From Zopfochytrium polystomum (lineage: Eukaryota; Chytridiomycota; Chytridiomycetes; Chytridiales; Chytridiaceae): a stretch of 64,000 bases of DNA. The notes beneath the pieces were generated by a model. The model made no database searches. It was given only the letters and a program-made list of their open reading frames with translations, and had not been told where the DNA came from. Shown piece by piece: positions 22,064 through 32,005 of this stretch. Position 1 is the first letter of the stretch; every line of letters starts with the position of its first letter. The position numbers and the translations under genes were made by a program. The DNA lies in NCBI GenBank assembly GCA_025765615.1, contig JAIVFJ010000090.1:62001-126000 (forward strand), read 5' to 3'.

Positions 22064-24881
22064 TCAGTCGCTCCCGGCCGTGCGCCTCAGGTGGAACTGC
22101 GCTCCCGCGTGGCCTTGGAGCGCGCTCTTCCGAAACCACTGCTCAGCCAGCTTGCTGTCCTTTTCCACGCCCAGGCCGTGTTCGTACATGAATCCCAGGC
22201 TGAACTGCCCGTTCGGATCTCCTTGGAGCGCGCTCTTTCGGTACCACTCGACAGCCTGCTTGTGGTCCTGCTTGACGGCCAGTCCACGTTCGTACATGAA
22301 TCCCAAGTAGAACTGCCCGTTTGCGTTGCCTTGAAGCGCGCTCTTCCGGAACCAGTCGGCGGCGTGTTTGTGGTCCTGCTTGACGCCCAAGCCGTTCCGG
22401 TACATGAATCCCAAGCTGCACTGCCCGTTGGCGTTGCCTTGGAGGGCGCTCTTACGGTACCACTCCACCGCCTGACTGTGGTCTTGCTCAACGCCGAGAC
22501 CCTTTTCGTACACGAGTCCTATGTGGAACTGTCCGTTTGCGTTTCCTTGGAGCGCGCTCTTGCGGAACCACTGGACGGCCTCTTTGTAATCCCGGTCGAC
22601 GCCCAGGCCGGTTTGGTACATTAAGCCCAGATTGTACTGCGCGTTTGCGTTCCCTTGGAGCGCGCTCTCCCAGTACCACTGGACTGCCTGTTTGTAGTCC
22701 TGCTCAACGTTGCGTCCAAAGTGATACATTTCCCCGAGGCGGACTTGCGCGTCCGCGTCACCTGCAAAGGCCTTTTGCTTGCAAGACGTAAATTTGTCCT
22801 GGCCGAAAAGCATGGCTCCGAAAGCCAACAGTCTGGGGCTCTGGAGCGTCGGTACCTTTACAGTGCGGGGACCTGTGGAATGGCGGAGAATGGCGGCAAA
22901 ACAACGTGAGAAAGAGAACGTGACCGCGAGTGCAAAGCAAAATAGAGAATGGCGCAACAGCGCACTGAGAAAGGCTCGACGTCCTCACCGGCAGAAATCC
23001 ATTCGGAAATTTCGTCGTCCGAGATCCGGTCGGTCGGGCGCTTCTTGCAGCACTTCACGGCCAAATCGACGAGGAACCACAATTCAGCGGGGACATCGTC
23101 CGCGGTCGGGAGGGTTGGCCGGTCCGCCAAAATGGCGGACTTCACGTCAACGTAGTCGGCGAACGGGTTCTCGTCTTTCAACAGCTCAAAGATCGTCATG
23201 CCAAAGCTCCAGGTATCAGTCTTGGCCGTGAGTTCGCTCGAAGGCAGCGAGAGTTGCTCCGGCGAGCACCAGTTGAGCGTACCCTTGCTTTGCGTGGTGG
23301 AGGACAGGCTGCCGATGGTGCGGGCGAGGCCAAAGTCGCCGAGAGCCGCGGAGCCATCCCGCCGGATAAGAATGTTGCCGCCCTCACGTCGCGATGGATA
23401 ATATTCTTGGAGTGTATGTAATGGAGTGCTCCGGCCGTGTCACGGAGAACAGACACGACGGCGTAGCTCCAGTCGGCTGGGCTCTTGTTCTGCCGAATGG
23501 AGCCAAGATGCTTTCGAGCCGTATCTATTCATAAGAATGATGTCTCTTTATTAGTACTTGCTTTTCGCAGGAAGCAGTAGTCGAAATGGCTACTTTCGCA
23601 AAGTTCCGAAACAAGAAAATACTTGATTTTTGTCGAGACGCCAAAGAGTGTCAGGATGTTCGGATGGTCTGAAATGGTCTGTCAGGCCTCAACCTCCTTC
23701 GTAATGTTGCGCTCAATCTGTTCGGGTGTGACGTCGTCAAGCTTGAACACCTTGACGGCGACAAACCCACGGCCAGCCATTCTCCCCTTGTATACTGTCG
23801 AAGATATGCCACCGCCAAGGCGATAATCGTGGTCCTCCTTGAACTGAACGTCTCTCGAACTGATCATCCACTGTTTCAGGTGGAGAGGAAGCTTGAACTG
23901 CCTTTCCGCCTTGCCCACGACCGTGTCCATTTCAGTGTCAATCTCTTTCAGATCGCTTTCCTCGAGCGAGAGGTTGCCAAGGTCCGTTTCCTGCCGAATG
24001 AGGGTGCCCCTTTTGCGGACCGCGAGAACGATGTCTTCAATCTTGTGTCGGACGACCTCGGGAACGGCTTCGGGAAGCTTGGCGACTTCCACTTTGATCA
24101 ACTTTCCAGCAGTCTTCAGCGCCTGGAGCTCTTCCTCCTTTGTCTGTCTGGAGTGGTCGAGGAGGAGGCGATTGTCGGCTTCCGTCTTGGCGAGTATTTT
24201 GGCAACGGTGGCGTGGGTGGCCACGTTTACCGACAAGAGGATCATCATCATCTGGTCCCTGAGTTTCTTGTCCAAATCCAGGAGCTCTTCCTCGACCTTG
24301 CGCACCTGGAGGAAGGCTGCAACGCGCTGAAAGCCCTTCTTGGACGGCCGGGCGAGATGGTCTTTGACGTACTCGAGGATTTGGTTCAGCAGGTCGACAA
24401 AGTCGTGGACGGCGTGGTTGGACGGGTCGACGACCCACGAGTCGGGCGCGGAGGTGCGGACGAGGTGGCAGATGGACTCGGCGGCGCGGGAACATGAAAA
24501 TCCGAGGTCGGCGGCAGCTTTTTTGTTCGATTCTAGCTGCATGTAGTTGCTGGCGAGAAAGTCGAGGACGCCGACGAGGGTCGTGAAGATGGGACGGACC
24601 GTTTCGGGGCAGACCGAGTCGAGGGCGGCCTTCGCCACCTCGGCGGCGTCGTGGAAGCGGGCGACGAAGGTAAGGAACCTTTTCTCGGCGCCGGAGAGCG
24701 GGAGCGGCGAGAGCGGCTTAAAGGATGCGGCGGCAGCGACGGCAGCGGCGGCGGCGGCGGCGGCGGTGGCGGAGGAGGAGGAGGAGGCGGCGGCGGCGGG
24801 GGAGGTGGGGGAGGGCGGGATCGCGGTCGTGGGCGTCGGCGGGGCCGTCGCTGTCGCTGTTGCGGCCGCGGCTGTTGTCAT
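22064..24881 (-). pseudogene. TKL kinase-Sel1 gene, disabled copy (TKL3)
   Basis: Same architecture as TKL1/TKL2 but diverged. Exons by homology: complement(join(22064..22872, 22989..23524, 23594..24881)). The exons sum to 2633 nt, two more than a multiple of three; adding back one base gives exactly 878 codons, which independently supports a 1-base deletion. Two lesions are visible. A TGA at 23,682-23,684 replaces the Trp codon that follows KEVRA in the copies. One base is missing at about 23,378-23,388, right after HRDV in the catalytic loop, so DFG and the rest of the kinase fall in another frame. The N-terminus has an extra Ala/Ser/Thr/Pro tract, then the same helical bundle (VCPETVRPIFTTLVGVLDFL). 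The glycine loop is LGGGISSTVYKG and VAVK is present. Only six Sel1 units remain, and they are in frame. Sequencing error must be excluded for each lesion. Confidence 0.75.
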
Positions 24882-25324
24882 GGAGCTTGAAACGGCAAAA
24901 TAAATTAGCAGACCGTCAGAGACAGACACAGAGACAGACCCCTGTTCTGCCCAGCGACCGTGCGCAGCAAGACAAGTTGATCCGAGCACGGCTAATAATA
25001 TAATAATAATAATGAGAACCAACGCACCGCCGCCGCTGCTGCTTATGCTGCTGCTGCTGCAAATAAAGAAAAGAAAAAAAAAAAAAAAATAGAACAAGAA
25101 GAAACTCTTCTTCGATTGAATTGAATGAATGCACTCTTCAATGGTTGTCCCACCGAAACAACAAACGAACCCCCCGAGAGCCCATATTCATTTCTGTTCG
25201 CGAGGTACCAGGAAAAGGAAGGAAGCAGTCCGGACAATTTTCCACATTTATTTATTATTTACCCATTGGCGCGAACACGGCACTGCTACTCCCGCCCTAC
25301 TCTCCCCCTCTCCGCCAAAGCACA
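24882..25324. other. Divergent intergenic spacer between TKL3 and the gene at 25,325
   Basis: Contains CAGA-type tracts, ATA/AAT triplets (about 24,990-25,015), a CTG run near 25,040 and an A-tract (25,074-25,089). The promoters of both neighbours are expected here. No motif is identified. Confidence 0.4.
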
Positions 25325-27459
25325 ATGACTAAACTCCCAGACGCGGGCCCCGCGCCATGGAAAATGACTCCGCAGGGCTCGGCATCGACGTTGCAGGGCG
25401 CCGCCGACGACGACGTCGACCATCCCGCCGCCACGACAGCGCACGGTCCGCCAGTCCACGACGGCGGCGAAGCCGACGACTACGACAACGACACTCCTCT
25501 GTTTGCCGGCACGATCGTGCTGGTCGACGGCGGTGCCGGCGGCGGCGGCGGCAGAAGCGGCGGCAACGCAACAGGCCACCGGCGCGCAAAGACCGCGGCG
25601 GCCAGCGCCGCCGCGCACAACGCGGGCACGCCGTCGCCGGTGCGGTGGGTCGCGCGGCTGTTTGCGCACGGCGGTAGGCCACAGCAGTCGCAGCAGCCGC
25701 CAGCTCTGCCGCCGCCGCCACCACCGCAGACACCGCATCCCGTCGCGGCGCCGCAGCCCAGCGCGCGTCAGGCGGCGGTGCGGACGCCGGTGCGGCTCGT
25801 GTTTACCAAAGAGTGAGTGAACCTTTATTCTCCTTCCCAAGCGTTCTGTGTGAGAGTCGGCTTCTGCCCCCAGCCCCGGGGCTCCCATGGATCTAGTACT
25901 GACCTCGAGCCCACTGGCAGCCGCATCGTGGAGTACGCGCTAAACTCGGACGGTACGGAGGGCGTCGAGCGGTTCGCGATGCGCACGCGGCGCGTCGGGT
26001 TCACGCTGCGAAGGGTGGACGCCCTTGTAGGGGCGTTCCCGGCCGCCACCGCCGCCGGCGGCCCGTCCGTGGGGGATTTCGCAGCCGCGGCGGGTAGTGC
26101 TGCAGGCGGCGGCGGCGGGGGAAAACGCGGGCAGCCCGCCGGAGGTGGGGGCGCGGGAGCGGGGGGCGGCCGGTACCGGTTCGCGCTGCGGGAGGAGGTC
26201 GGAGCGGAGGACTGCTGGTGGCGCAGGGAGGGTGCTGCTGCGGCGTCGGCGGCGGCGGCGGCGGGGGGTGCGAGGGCGGGACGCAGCGCGGGCGGCGGTG
26301 GCGGAGGTGGTGAGGCGAGGAGTGTTGCGGGGCGCGGGTGGCTGCGGGGGTCGTGGGCGTCGTTGCCGCCGGTGTACGGGGGCCGGCGCGGGGGGCGGCG
26401 GGGGCGGGTTGCGACGGTCGGGGTTGGGGACGGGGAGGACGAGCCCGAGGCGGAGGCGCGGGGCGGGTCGATGGACGTCGGTGGGTGGGAAGCGGACTTG
26501 GACTCGCGGCGGGCGTGCGAGGCGAGGGTCGGCGTGCTGCGCGAGCGCGTCTACGAAGGTGAGTTTTTTTGTTTTTTTTTTTTTTTTTTTTGGGGCGCTC
26601 TTTGCACGAAACCTTGCTCGTTTTGGCTGAGTCCGTCACAAAAGTCCGCTCGCAGTCCGAGCTGACGCTGTGGTACACGATGCTCTGCCGCGCGCAGTCT
26701 CTGTCGGCCCCACAGTTCCAGCCGCGGCGGCTCGCGCACGTTTCCGCTTCCGCTTCCGCCGCCGCCGACGGCGGCTTCGACGACGACGGAGACGACTTGT
26801 CCAAGCTATTCGGGTTCGCCCGCGAATCGTCCAGCGGCGACGACGGCTTCCGCGACCAGTCGCACCGGTCGTCGGACGGGACGACGCGGTCCGATCGCAG
26901 CTCGCTGTTCCGCACACACTCGCGCTCGCGCGCTTCATCTTCCTCATCGTCGCACTCGTCGTCCCCCAGCTCCGCGGCGTCCACGGTCGAGACCGCCGCG
27001 TCCGCAACGCCGTCGGTCAAAGAAACAACCCCAGCCCTGCTGCCGACGACGGCGCCGACGGCGTTTCCCGCCGCGCCGCCCCCGACGCCGACGAGCGGCG
27101 GCACGCCGCGCGCGCCGTCGGTGTCGTCGGTGGGGGCCGCCGCGGCAAGCGCGCCGGTGGTGGTGGTGGTGCCGGCGGGATTCGCCACGTTTGGGTTTTC
27201 CGTCGACGCCGGCAAGACAGGTGGCGGCGGTGGGACCGCGGCGGGGCTGCAACAGCTGGTCGAGGTGTACCGGACGCGGGCGCAAGAGCTTCGCAGACGG
27301 GTGCTTGTGAGCGAGTGGGAGGAGGCGCAGGTGAAGGGCACGGTGGAGCGACTCGGCCGAAGGGTGGAGCGGCTTCGTGAGGGGATTGTGGCAGTCAAGC
27401 GGACGTGGACAGCTGCTGCTGGTGCGTCGGCCGGTCTCACTTCAGGAAGAGCACGCTAA
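25325..27459 (+). CDS. Hypothetical low-complexity protein with C-terminal coiled coil
   Basis: No family is recognised. Model: join(25325..25812, 25921..26558, 26645..27459); 1941 nt, 646 aa, phases 2 and 1 consistent. Residues 1-160 are Ala/Gly/Pro-rich with an acidic patch. Residues ~160-200 look ordered (RIVEYALNSDGTEGVERFAM, then RVGFTLRRVDAL). There follow long Gly/Ala/Arg tracts, then after intron 2 a conserved-looking helix SELTLWYTMLCRAQ, Ser-rich sequence, and a C-terminal predicted coiled coil from LQQLVEVYRTRAQELRRR to VKRTW. The second intron has a T-run right after the donor (T-rich 26,565-26,591). The high GC and repetitive composition make the opposite strand open too, but only this strand gives clean introns in phase. 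Confidence 0.55.
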
Positions 27460-27885
27460 TTTTATCATTCCTTGGACCGCAATGGCGGTCGCATCATATT
27501 CATGCCGAAGTTTACTGGGAGTGACTTGCAGTTTTCAGTGCCTCTTGCAAAATTAAGAGAAGGGTCGTGCACCGCCCGTCCTAAATACATGTTTGGGTGA
27601 TTGGCCAATACACTGAAAATTACTAGATTCCTTGTCCCGATGTATATTATCAGCTTATATTTGGTAGCTTCGGTTCTTCGCGCGGGGAAGAGGATAGGGC
27701 GTGAGGGGAGGAGAGTTTAACGCCGCCTGTCAAGCGCCCAAACCCAATGCAGCCTATGTTACTTATATCCAGTAGAGGCGGCATGTATAGCCACGCTTCC
27801 GTCCAGACTGCGAAAGAAGAAAAAACAAGAACGTGGGTGCGATGGGATGTGCAAACTGGGAATGGAATGGGCGCAGCAGCCCATT
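27460..27885. other. Convergent intergenic region
   Basis: Short 3' spacer between a plus-strand and a minus-strand gene. No gene is seen. It presumably contains both polyadenylation sites. Confidence 0.4.
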
Positions 27886-30306
27886 TCAATGATCGCTCAT
27901 TGGAACCTCGTCGTCGACAGTCGTTCGGTACGACTCCCACACGTTTCTCCACGCTTGAACGGATCGCGGAGACAAGATGCCAAGCTGCCTGACGCACGAG
28001 GGCAGCTCTTCGTCGTCCTTGCAGTCGGCGCATTCCAGCAGGCTGGTCCACAAGCGGGTGAGGAGGTCGACGTCTGCGATCCTTCGAAGCTGGTGGAGGG
28101 AGCCGTTGTGGAAATCGCTGTCGCTGCTGTTCATGCTCTCCCAGTAGCGAACCAGACCCATTTCGACGAGAGACGGGTTGGAGGAGAGGGGAACCATTTC
28201 AAGGTGCGTCACCAACTCTTCCATATGGTATGGATAGCCGTCTTCGTCGTCCTCGGGGGAATTCGATGGCCCAATCGCCTTCCATATCGCGTCCACGTCT
28301 CCGGAGGAGAAGTAGTCTGTCGGAAAAGAGCGGAAATCAACTCGACAGCTTAGGTTTTCGTCCAGTAAGTGTTTTGTGAGGTGCTCGGAAATGGCGAGAA
28401 TCTGATCTTTTCGGGCCATCGGAAGTAACATCTTCCACATGGATTTGTCAAGACTGACCACTTTCCCCTTCTTCATCAATGAAATGCACAGGTCCAGGAA
28501 TGGTAAGATGTGCTCATTCCGCTCTTCCGTCTCCAGTCTCTCAATAAGGCTACATGCGATTTTGGTGGCAGTGGTGGCGTCGTTGTCGAAAAAATTTCCG
28601 GTCTGGAGGATGAGTCGCAAGAAGAGGGCGACTTCCGCTGGTGGACAGTTCTTTGCCACATTCTCAAAGAAGGAGAGCGGCCTGCTGGGACCTTCCTTCA
28701 GAACTTCAGTTATAGCCTTGCCAAAGATAGACGTCCGCTCGGTGGGACTTAGAGCCGGACTCTTCAGAGCATCAATAAGCCACCCGAACTGGCTCTCGTT
28801 CAGAATCGCAGTCCTGTGACAGAATTTGTCCAAAGTTTGCGAAAACGGCTGACCCTCTTGATAAGGTTTCATATGCTTCAATAAACCCCAGGGGGCATTT
28901 CCCAGCCCTTCCAAGCACGTCCATTCACTGCACACCTCTTCGGAGGGCAGGAGCGATGATATCGCCTCCACGTATTCCGTCAGGCCCGTTACTCCCAATT
29001 CGTCCCAACTCTTGTACTTGTGCAGAATGATTTTCCACGTTGCTCGAACTGCCACTTTTACGCTAAATTCAATTTCCGGACATCCCCGCGGTTTCATACT
29101 CCACCTTGCAGCCGCCTCAAAAATCGGCAGTCCCAATTGAATGTGCTTCTTCCGCCAGATAGAGTCTGAGAGGCTATCGCCCTTTAAGTAGGCCTTCGTC
29201 ATATACTTCTCACAAGTCTTGACCGCGAAGAGGACAAAGTCGGGCGACATGAGGTCTTGATCAATAGCCTTTGCGGCAATGCGAGAGAAGTGGTACGACG
29301 GAACCTTTCCGACAGGCGTATCAGCGTAGCCCTTCCGCAGGTAGGTCTCCCAAAAATCTGCAGGAAGTACGGGGACGAACGACAAGAGTAGAGCGTCCCA
29401 TGCATCGCGGGTAACGGTTGGCCCTTCCCCGTCTATATCAAAAACGTCATCTTCCTCGTTTATCTGTTGGGGCGCCTCGTCTATTGAGGGAAAGTCGAGC
29501 TCCGAAGCATCGACGGACCTGCAGCGGTGCGTTGCTAAATATTCAAGGCCCGCGCGAGCAAGGGCTTTCACACCTGTCACGGGCACGCGCGTCGAGAGGC
29601 GCGACAGGCTTTCGATGGCAGAATTCATAACCTCTTTGGTGCACAGGTAGTCGACAGATAATATCATTCTTACTGCGCACTTCCAAGCCAAAGCAGCCTC
29701 GGCGGATCCTTCGGGAGGATTTATTTTTTCAAGAACTTCCCAGAAAAGCTTCTCGATGCGAGTGTTTCCTTCATAGAAGTCTGGAAGCCAAGAGGATTCC
29801 ATTTCAAAGCGCAGCCCGTCAGACTTGTACGCGTTTATGATGGGGACGAACTGCTCGAGCGTCTTCAGCGTGCTCATTATGTCTTCGTTTTCAATCTTTG
29901 ATGCCAAGTCCAGGCACAAGCGCTTCAACCCGTGGTGAGTATCGTTCATTTTGTACCTGTGGGGGAAGCACAGTCCATACGCTAGGAGTGCATGTCTTAG
30001 GCGATCGGCATTCGAGAACGACGCGTTGTCTTCCTCAGCGTTCGTCCTCAGGTTCCTTGACTCAAAGAAAGTCTGCGCCTCTGCGATTGCTCCTCTCGTT
30101 GCGTACGAGATTGTTGTTTCCTCGGTCGGAAGAGACCTAACCAACTGGTGAAATTTTGCGGCGGATTCGTCGGGAATGTCAAAGTGAATAAGCAAGCTCG
30201 TCCCGGAAAACACGGCAATGGCAAGCAGTCTGCATGCTTGTGAGTTTTTTCTCCAGAATTCCTCCGACGTCGCGGAGGCAATCATTTCGGTCAATTGAGT
30301 CAGCAT
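27886..30306 (-). CDS. Large all-helical protein of unknown function, intronless
   Basis: A single uninterrupted frame of about 806 codons from ATG at 30,306. The same frame stays open further upstream without a stop to at least about 30,440 (LEYFTSSHDLYAASC region), so an upstream exon or a start at another codon is possible. The protein has no low-complexity tracts, unlike most neighbours. It is rich in amphipathic helices and Trp/Leu pairs (FWRKNSQACRLLAIAVFSG, RHALLAYGLCFPHRYK, LAWKCAVRMILSVDYLC, MWKMLLPMARKDQILAISEH), with an acidic stretch at residues ~300-315 (INEEDDVFDIDGEGP). This suggests an alpha-solenoid scaffold of ARM/HEAT type, but I cannot name a family. Codon use is less GC-rich than the flanking genes. 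It lies head-to-head with the small membrane protein gene, about 490 bases apart. Confidence 0.7.
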   Translation of the reverse strand: MLTQLTEMIASATSEEFWRKNSQACRLLAIAVFSGTSLLIHFDIPDESAAKFHQLVRSLPTEETTISYATRGAIAEAQTFFESRNLRTNAEEDNASFSNADRLRHALLAYGLCFPHRYKMNDTHHGLKRLCLDLASKIENEDIMSTLKTLEQFVPIINAYKSDGLRFEMESSWLPDFYEGNTRIEKLFWEVLEKINPPEGSAEAALAWKCAVRMILSVDYLCTKEVMNSAIESLSRLSTRVPVTGVKALARAGLEYLATHRCRSVDASELDFPSIDEAPQQINEEDDVFDIDGEGPTVTRDAWDALLLSFVPVLPADFWETYLRKGYADTPVGKVPSYHFSRIAAKAIDQDLMSPDFVLFAVKTCEKYMTKAYLKGDSLSDSIWRKKHIQLGLPIFEAAARWSMKPRGCPEIEFSVKVAVRATWKIILHKYKSWDELGVTGLTEYVEAISSLLPSEEVCSEWTCLEGLGNAPWGLLKHMKPYQEGQPFSQTLDKFCHRTAILNESQFGWLIDALKSPALSPTERTSIFGKAITEVLKEGPSRPLSFFENVAKNCPPAEVALFLRLILQTGNFFDNDATTATKIACSLIERLETEERNEHILPFLDLCISLMKKGKVVSLDKSMWKMLLPMARKDQILAISEHLTKHLLDENLSCRVDFRSFPTDYFSSGDVDAIWKAIGPSNSPEDDEDGYPYHMEELVTHLEMVPLSSNPSLVEMGLVRYWESMNSSDSDFHNGSLHQLRRIADVDLLTRLWTSLLECADCKDDEELPSCVRQLGILSPRSVQAWRNVWESYRTTVDDEVPMSDH

Positions 30307-30797
30307 CTTCACCGCTACGATGTTTGCTGCCTTGCGGACAGACTTGCACGTGCAAGAAGCTGCGTAGAGGTCGTGGGAACTGGTAAAATATTCCAGTATG
30401 GTACAAATCGGCTCGCTCGGAAGAGTCTGTCGGTGATCATTGGGGGGCCGCGTGAAGGGAAGGAGTGGTTTGGTGAGCGGGGTGAATGCAAACCGTCAAC
30501 CGGCCGGAAGGATCTGCATGCGACGCGATCCTCAATCGAACGCTAGCAGACCCCGCCAGCCCACGACGCGCGCACTTGTCCCCCACCAGCCCTCTCGCCC
30601 CTCAGTCCTTCCTTCCCTCCATATTCTTCTTCATCTTCGATGACAAATCACATCACCGCACATGATGAATCCCTCGCACTCGCCGGGCCGACCTGCAAGC
30701 CCGTCGACAACGGCATGATGGATGGATGGATGGATGGATTGAGAGTCGCAGTTGCTGTGAGTGCGACCAGGGTACAAAGGAAAAAAATCAACAAAGA
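30307..30797. promoter_or_regulatory. Divergent promoter region between two genes
   Basis: Head-to-head spacer between the large helical protein (minus) and the small membrane protein (plus). It contains a GGAT tetranucleotide run (about 30,718-30,738) and a C/T-rich stretch at about 30,590-30,635. No specific site is recognised. Part of it may be coding for an N-terminal extension of the minus-strand gene. Confidence 0.35.
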
Positions 30798-31304
30798 ATG
30801 GCTCCCAAGAAGCGAGCAAACTCCAACAAGGCGAGTCGAGAGGCATCGTCGGCGACGCCGGCGACCTCTGCAGCCGCTTCGTCACCGTCATCGCCATCAT
30901 CCCCGCCATCGAAGAAGGCCTCCTCCTCCTCCTCCCGCTCTCGACCGCCACCATCTCACCATACGCCGCAAGCTCCGTGGCCCGCGTGGGCGTCACCGAT
31001 CCGCATCGCGCCGGCCGCGCTGGCCGTCGCATGCTGCAACCTCGTGCTGTACCGCTTCCAGCCCCAGTTCCGCGCAGAGGTCGACCGCGCGTCGGCCATC
31101 TTCTCCCTGAACGCCGCCGCCCTCTCTGTGGCGTACATCGCCGGCACGGGGTGCCTGACCCTGCTGTGGCCCAACGACATTGTCAAGCGGACTTACGGGA
31201 GTGGGAGGGGCCGACTCGTCGAAGTTGCCTTCTTTTTGCCGTTTTGCCTCGCTGTTTACTCGATCGCCCTGCTTGTGTTGGGACGATTCTGGCCTTCGGC
31301 ATAG
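30798..31304 (+). CDS. Small membrane protein of unknown function
   Basis: 168 aa in one exon. Residues 1-60 are basic and Ser/Pro/Ala-rich (MAPKKRANSNKASREASSA). There are then about three hydrophobic helices: IRIAPAALAVACCNLVLYRF, LSVAYIAGTGCLTLLW and VAFFLPFCLAVYSIALLVLG. The loop between the second and third is short and basic (KRTYGSGRGRL). The layout of a cytosolic basic tail and three helices suggests an ER or mitochondrial membrane subunit, but no family is recognised. The chosen ATG is the first one followed by typical coding sequence; an in-frame upstream extension exists but is repeat-derived. Confidence 0.55.
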   Translation: MAPKKRANSNKASREASSATPATSAAASSPSSPSSPPSKKASSSSSRSRPPPSHHTPQAPWPAWASPIRIAPAALAVACCNLVLYRFQPQFRAEVDRASAIFSLNAAALSVAYIAGTGCLTLLWPNDIVKRTYGSGRGRLVEVAFFLPFCLAVYSIALLVLGRFWPSA

Positions 31305-32005
31305 AATGATATGCGATGAAATACCGTTTCGCGGGGGTTATGTTATGTTTGTTTGGTGTCTCTTTGGTGTTCTGTGTAGTGCAATAGAAAGTTGTTGTAT
31401 ATTGATGTTTGCCTTTGTGGCGTTCTTATGGAGGGGTGCAGGTAGAGCCACGAAAAAGGAACAGTACTATTGTTGTTGGTGCGGAGCGCCCGAGCGGGGA
31501 CCTACTCAGCGTGTGTTCCGCCAGTCCGTTCGCTTGTCAGGTGAGAGTAGAAGGTGCTCGCCACACACCGAGCAGCTGCAAACCACTCCCCCCCCGCCCC
31601 GCTTCGCAGTGATGCTCGCTGGTGATGCGTTGGCCCTTTTGATACATTTTACTTTGGGGGAGTAGGGCTTCTGGACAAACAAGTCCGCGATGCCGTCTCT
31701 CTCTCACTCTCTCCACGTGTCTCCCTCTCGCTCTCTCTCTCCTCGTTCTTTCTTTCTTTATTTCTTTTTTCGTTTTTGTTGTGTTTTTGGGTGGGACTTT
31801 TGTTTTCTTGAGGGAGCTGACTTGTCAGACCTCGCAGCTATCCCTCCGGCTTGCAGCACTTCGCACAACGGCCAGGGCCAACGATCCCGTTTAACCCGTC
31901 AGCACGCCCACCCTACTCGCCCTCAGCCCCTCCACAACCTCAACTGCTGCCAGTCTAATCGCCAACCCGATCTCCTCCAAACGGCACGGCAGTGAGCTGA
32001 CCCAC
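31305..32005. other. Intergenic, promoter side of the DEAD-box gene
   Basis: No gene is seen. A strong CT-rich run is present at about 31,694-31,770 (repeated TCTC and TTTC), typical of the pyrimidine-rich 5' regions of several genes in this window. Confidence 0.4.

Noticed and set aside
25286..27440. Long minus-strand frames opposite the low-complexity gene
   Set aside because: Only the plus strand gives three exons whose phases and sum agree.
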